Source: Bacteroidota bacterium (GTDB taxonomy: Bacteria > Bacteroidota > Kryptoniia > Kryptoniales > JAKASW01). Taken from it: a stretch of DNA of 7,523 nt. The first letter of the stretch is position 1; every line of letters begins with the position of its first letter. Below are positions 7,180 to 7,523 of the stretch, one piece after another. The translations under genes were made by a program, and so were the position numbers. The notes under the pieces are model-generated. The model was not told the origin of the DNA, did not search any database, and was given only the letters and a program-made list of their open reading frames with translations. The stretch spans positions 1-7,523 of the forward strand of contig JAJYOS010000302.1 in the NCBI GenBank assembly GCA_021796055.1. The letters are read 5' to 3'.

Positions 7180-7523
7180 CTTTGCGCATCCTTTGTTTTC
7201 TTTTTAAAGCTATTTTCCTCGTTGTTAGTTTTTCTGAAGAGAATAGTCTCTCCAAGCCCTCTCGGTTTCTCATTTGCGAATATTATTGCGGTTAGGACTA
7301 CAGGCGTAATCAAGCAACGTCAACGCTTCAATGAATTTTCTTGACGACTCTGTGAAAGATAGAGCCGGCCGAAACCGGTTTCCCGATAGTGTCATCGATT
7401 TCGTCACTCCCGGTATCAGTGCGCGTGTGGTTTCGGCAAAATCCGCAAACACAAGGTTTCGAAATATTTCCCGGTGACTTGAAGCCATCGGCTTTGTGCT
7501 GCGGTACATCAAGTACATTCTGT
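7180..7523. other. Upstream region, no confident gene (344 nt)
   Basis: This stretch precedes the first gene of the cluster and should hold its leader and promoter. The 25 nt nearest the gene are A-rich on the minus strand. I found no clear sigma-70, sigma-28 or sigma-54 promoter and no strong terminator. Two minus-strand frames are open from the window's end. One ends at 7270 and has an ATG at 7518 (82 codons). The other ends at 7328 (64 codons) and contains a Cys-x-Cys-x-x-Cys group (CVCGFC). A plus-strand frame of 48 codons (7331-7477) covers part of the same bases. None resembles a family I know, and none has a good ribosome site in the window. A partial upstream gene end is possible but unproven. 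Confidence 0.4.
7189..7194 (-). promoter_or_regulatory. Ribosome binding site of the substrate-binding-like gene
   Basis: AAAGGA on the minus strand lies 9 nt before the ATG at 7179. It supports this start over other in-frame choices inside the signal peptide. Confidence 0.6.

Noticed and set aside
7013..7273. Minus-strand frame of 86 codons overlapping the start of the substrate-binding-like gene
   Set aside because: It overlaps a gene with a clear signal peptide, domain match and ribosome site, and has an arginine/lysine-rich composition with no recognisable domain.
7372..7381. Perfect 10-bp palindrome AAACCGGTTT as an operator or terminator
   Set aside because: Several such palindromes are expected by chance in 7.5 kb. 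It has no loop or T-run and no second copy near the gene.
7485..7494. GCCGAT-like sequence that could be a sigma-28 (flagellar) -10 element
   Set aside because: No TAAA-type -35 lies at the right spacing, and the site is more than 300 nt from the first gene.

Overview
The window carries a tightly packed bacterial chemosensory cluster read entirely on the minus strand, so the biological order runs from high to low coordinates. In that order it holds a short exported protein related to ABC-type substrate-binding proteins (7179-6610), a chemoreceptor with a periplasmic sensor (MCP-A, 6600-4669), a CheW coupling protein (4665-4168), a chemoreceptor with a helical periplasmic domain plus a cysteine-bearing PAS domain (MCP-B, 4105-1949), and a chemoreceptor with almost no periplasmic part and a PAS domain (MCP-C, 1911-133). 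A possible 43-residue frame (136-5) overlaps the stop codon of MCP-C. Gaps are 9, 3, 62 and 37 nt, followed by a 4-nt overlap, which suggests one transcript. No CheA, CheR, CheB, CheY or flagellar gene is visible.

The host looks like a diderm (Gram-negative type) bacterium. It has a Sec-exported soluble protein with no wall anchor, receptors with periplasmic domains, moderate GC, and clear AGGAGG-like ribosome binding sites. The sequence alone does not fix the phylum.

All three receptors have two HAMP domains and the same signalling hairpin length. From the N-terminal methylation region to the tip glutamate each is 14 residues longer than E. coli Tsr (compared from memory). That is two extra heptads per arm and fits the 40H class. 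The receptors could therefore pack in one array and share the CheW encoded between them. Their inputs differ: MCP-A senses in the periplasm, possibly with help from the exported protein encoded just before it; MCP-B combines a periplasmic helical bundle with a cytoplasmic PAS; MCP-C relies on its PAS.

The 344 nt upstream of the first gene (7180-7523) probably contain the leader and promoter, but no confident gene or promoter could be assigned. The opposite edge (1-18) repeats 18 nt of the MCP-C second-HAMP coding region exactly, which is worth checking as a possible assembly-edge effect. I see no tRNA, rRNA, CRISPR array, insertion sequence or convincing terminator.
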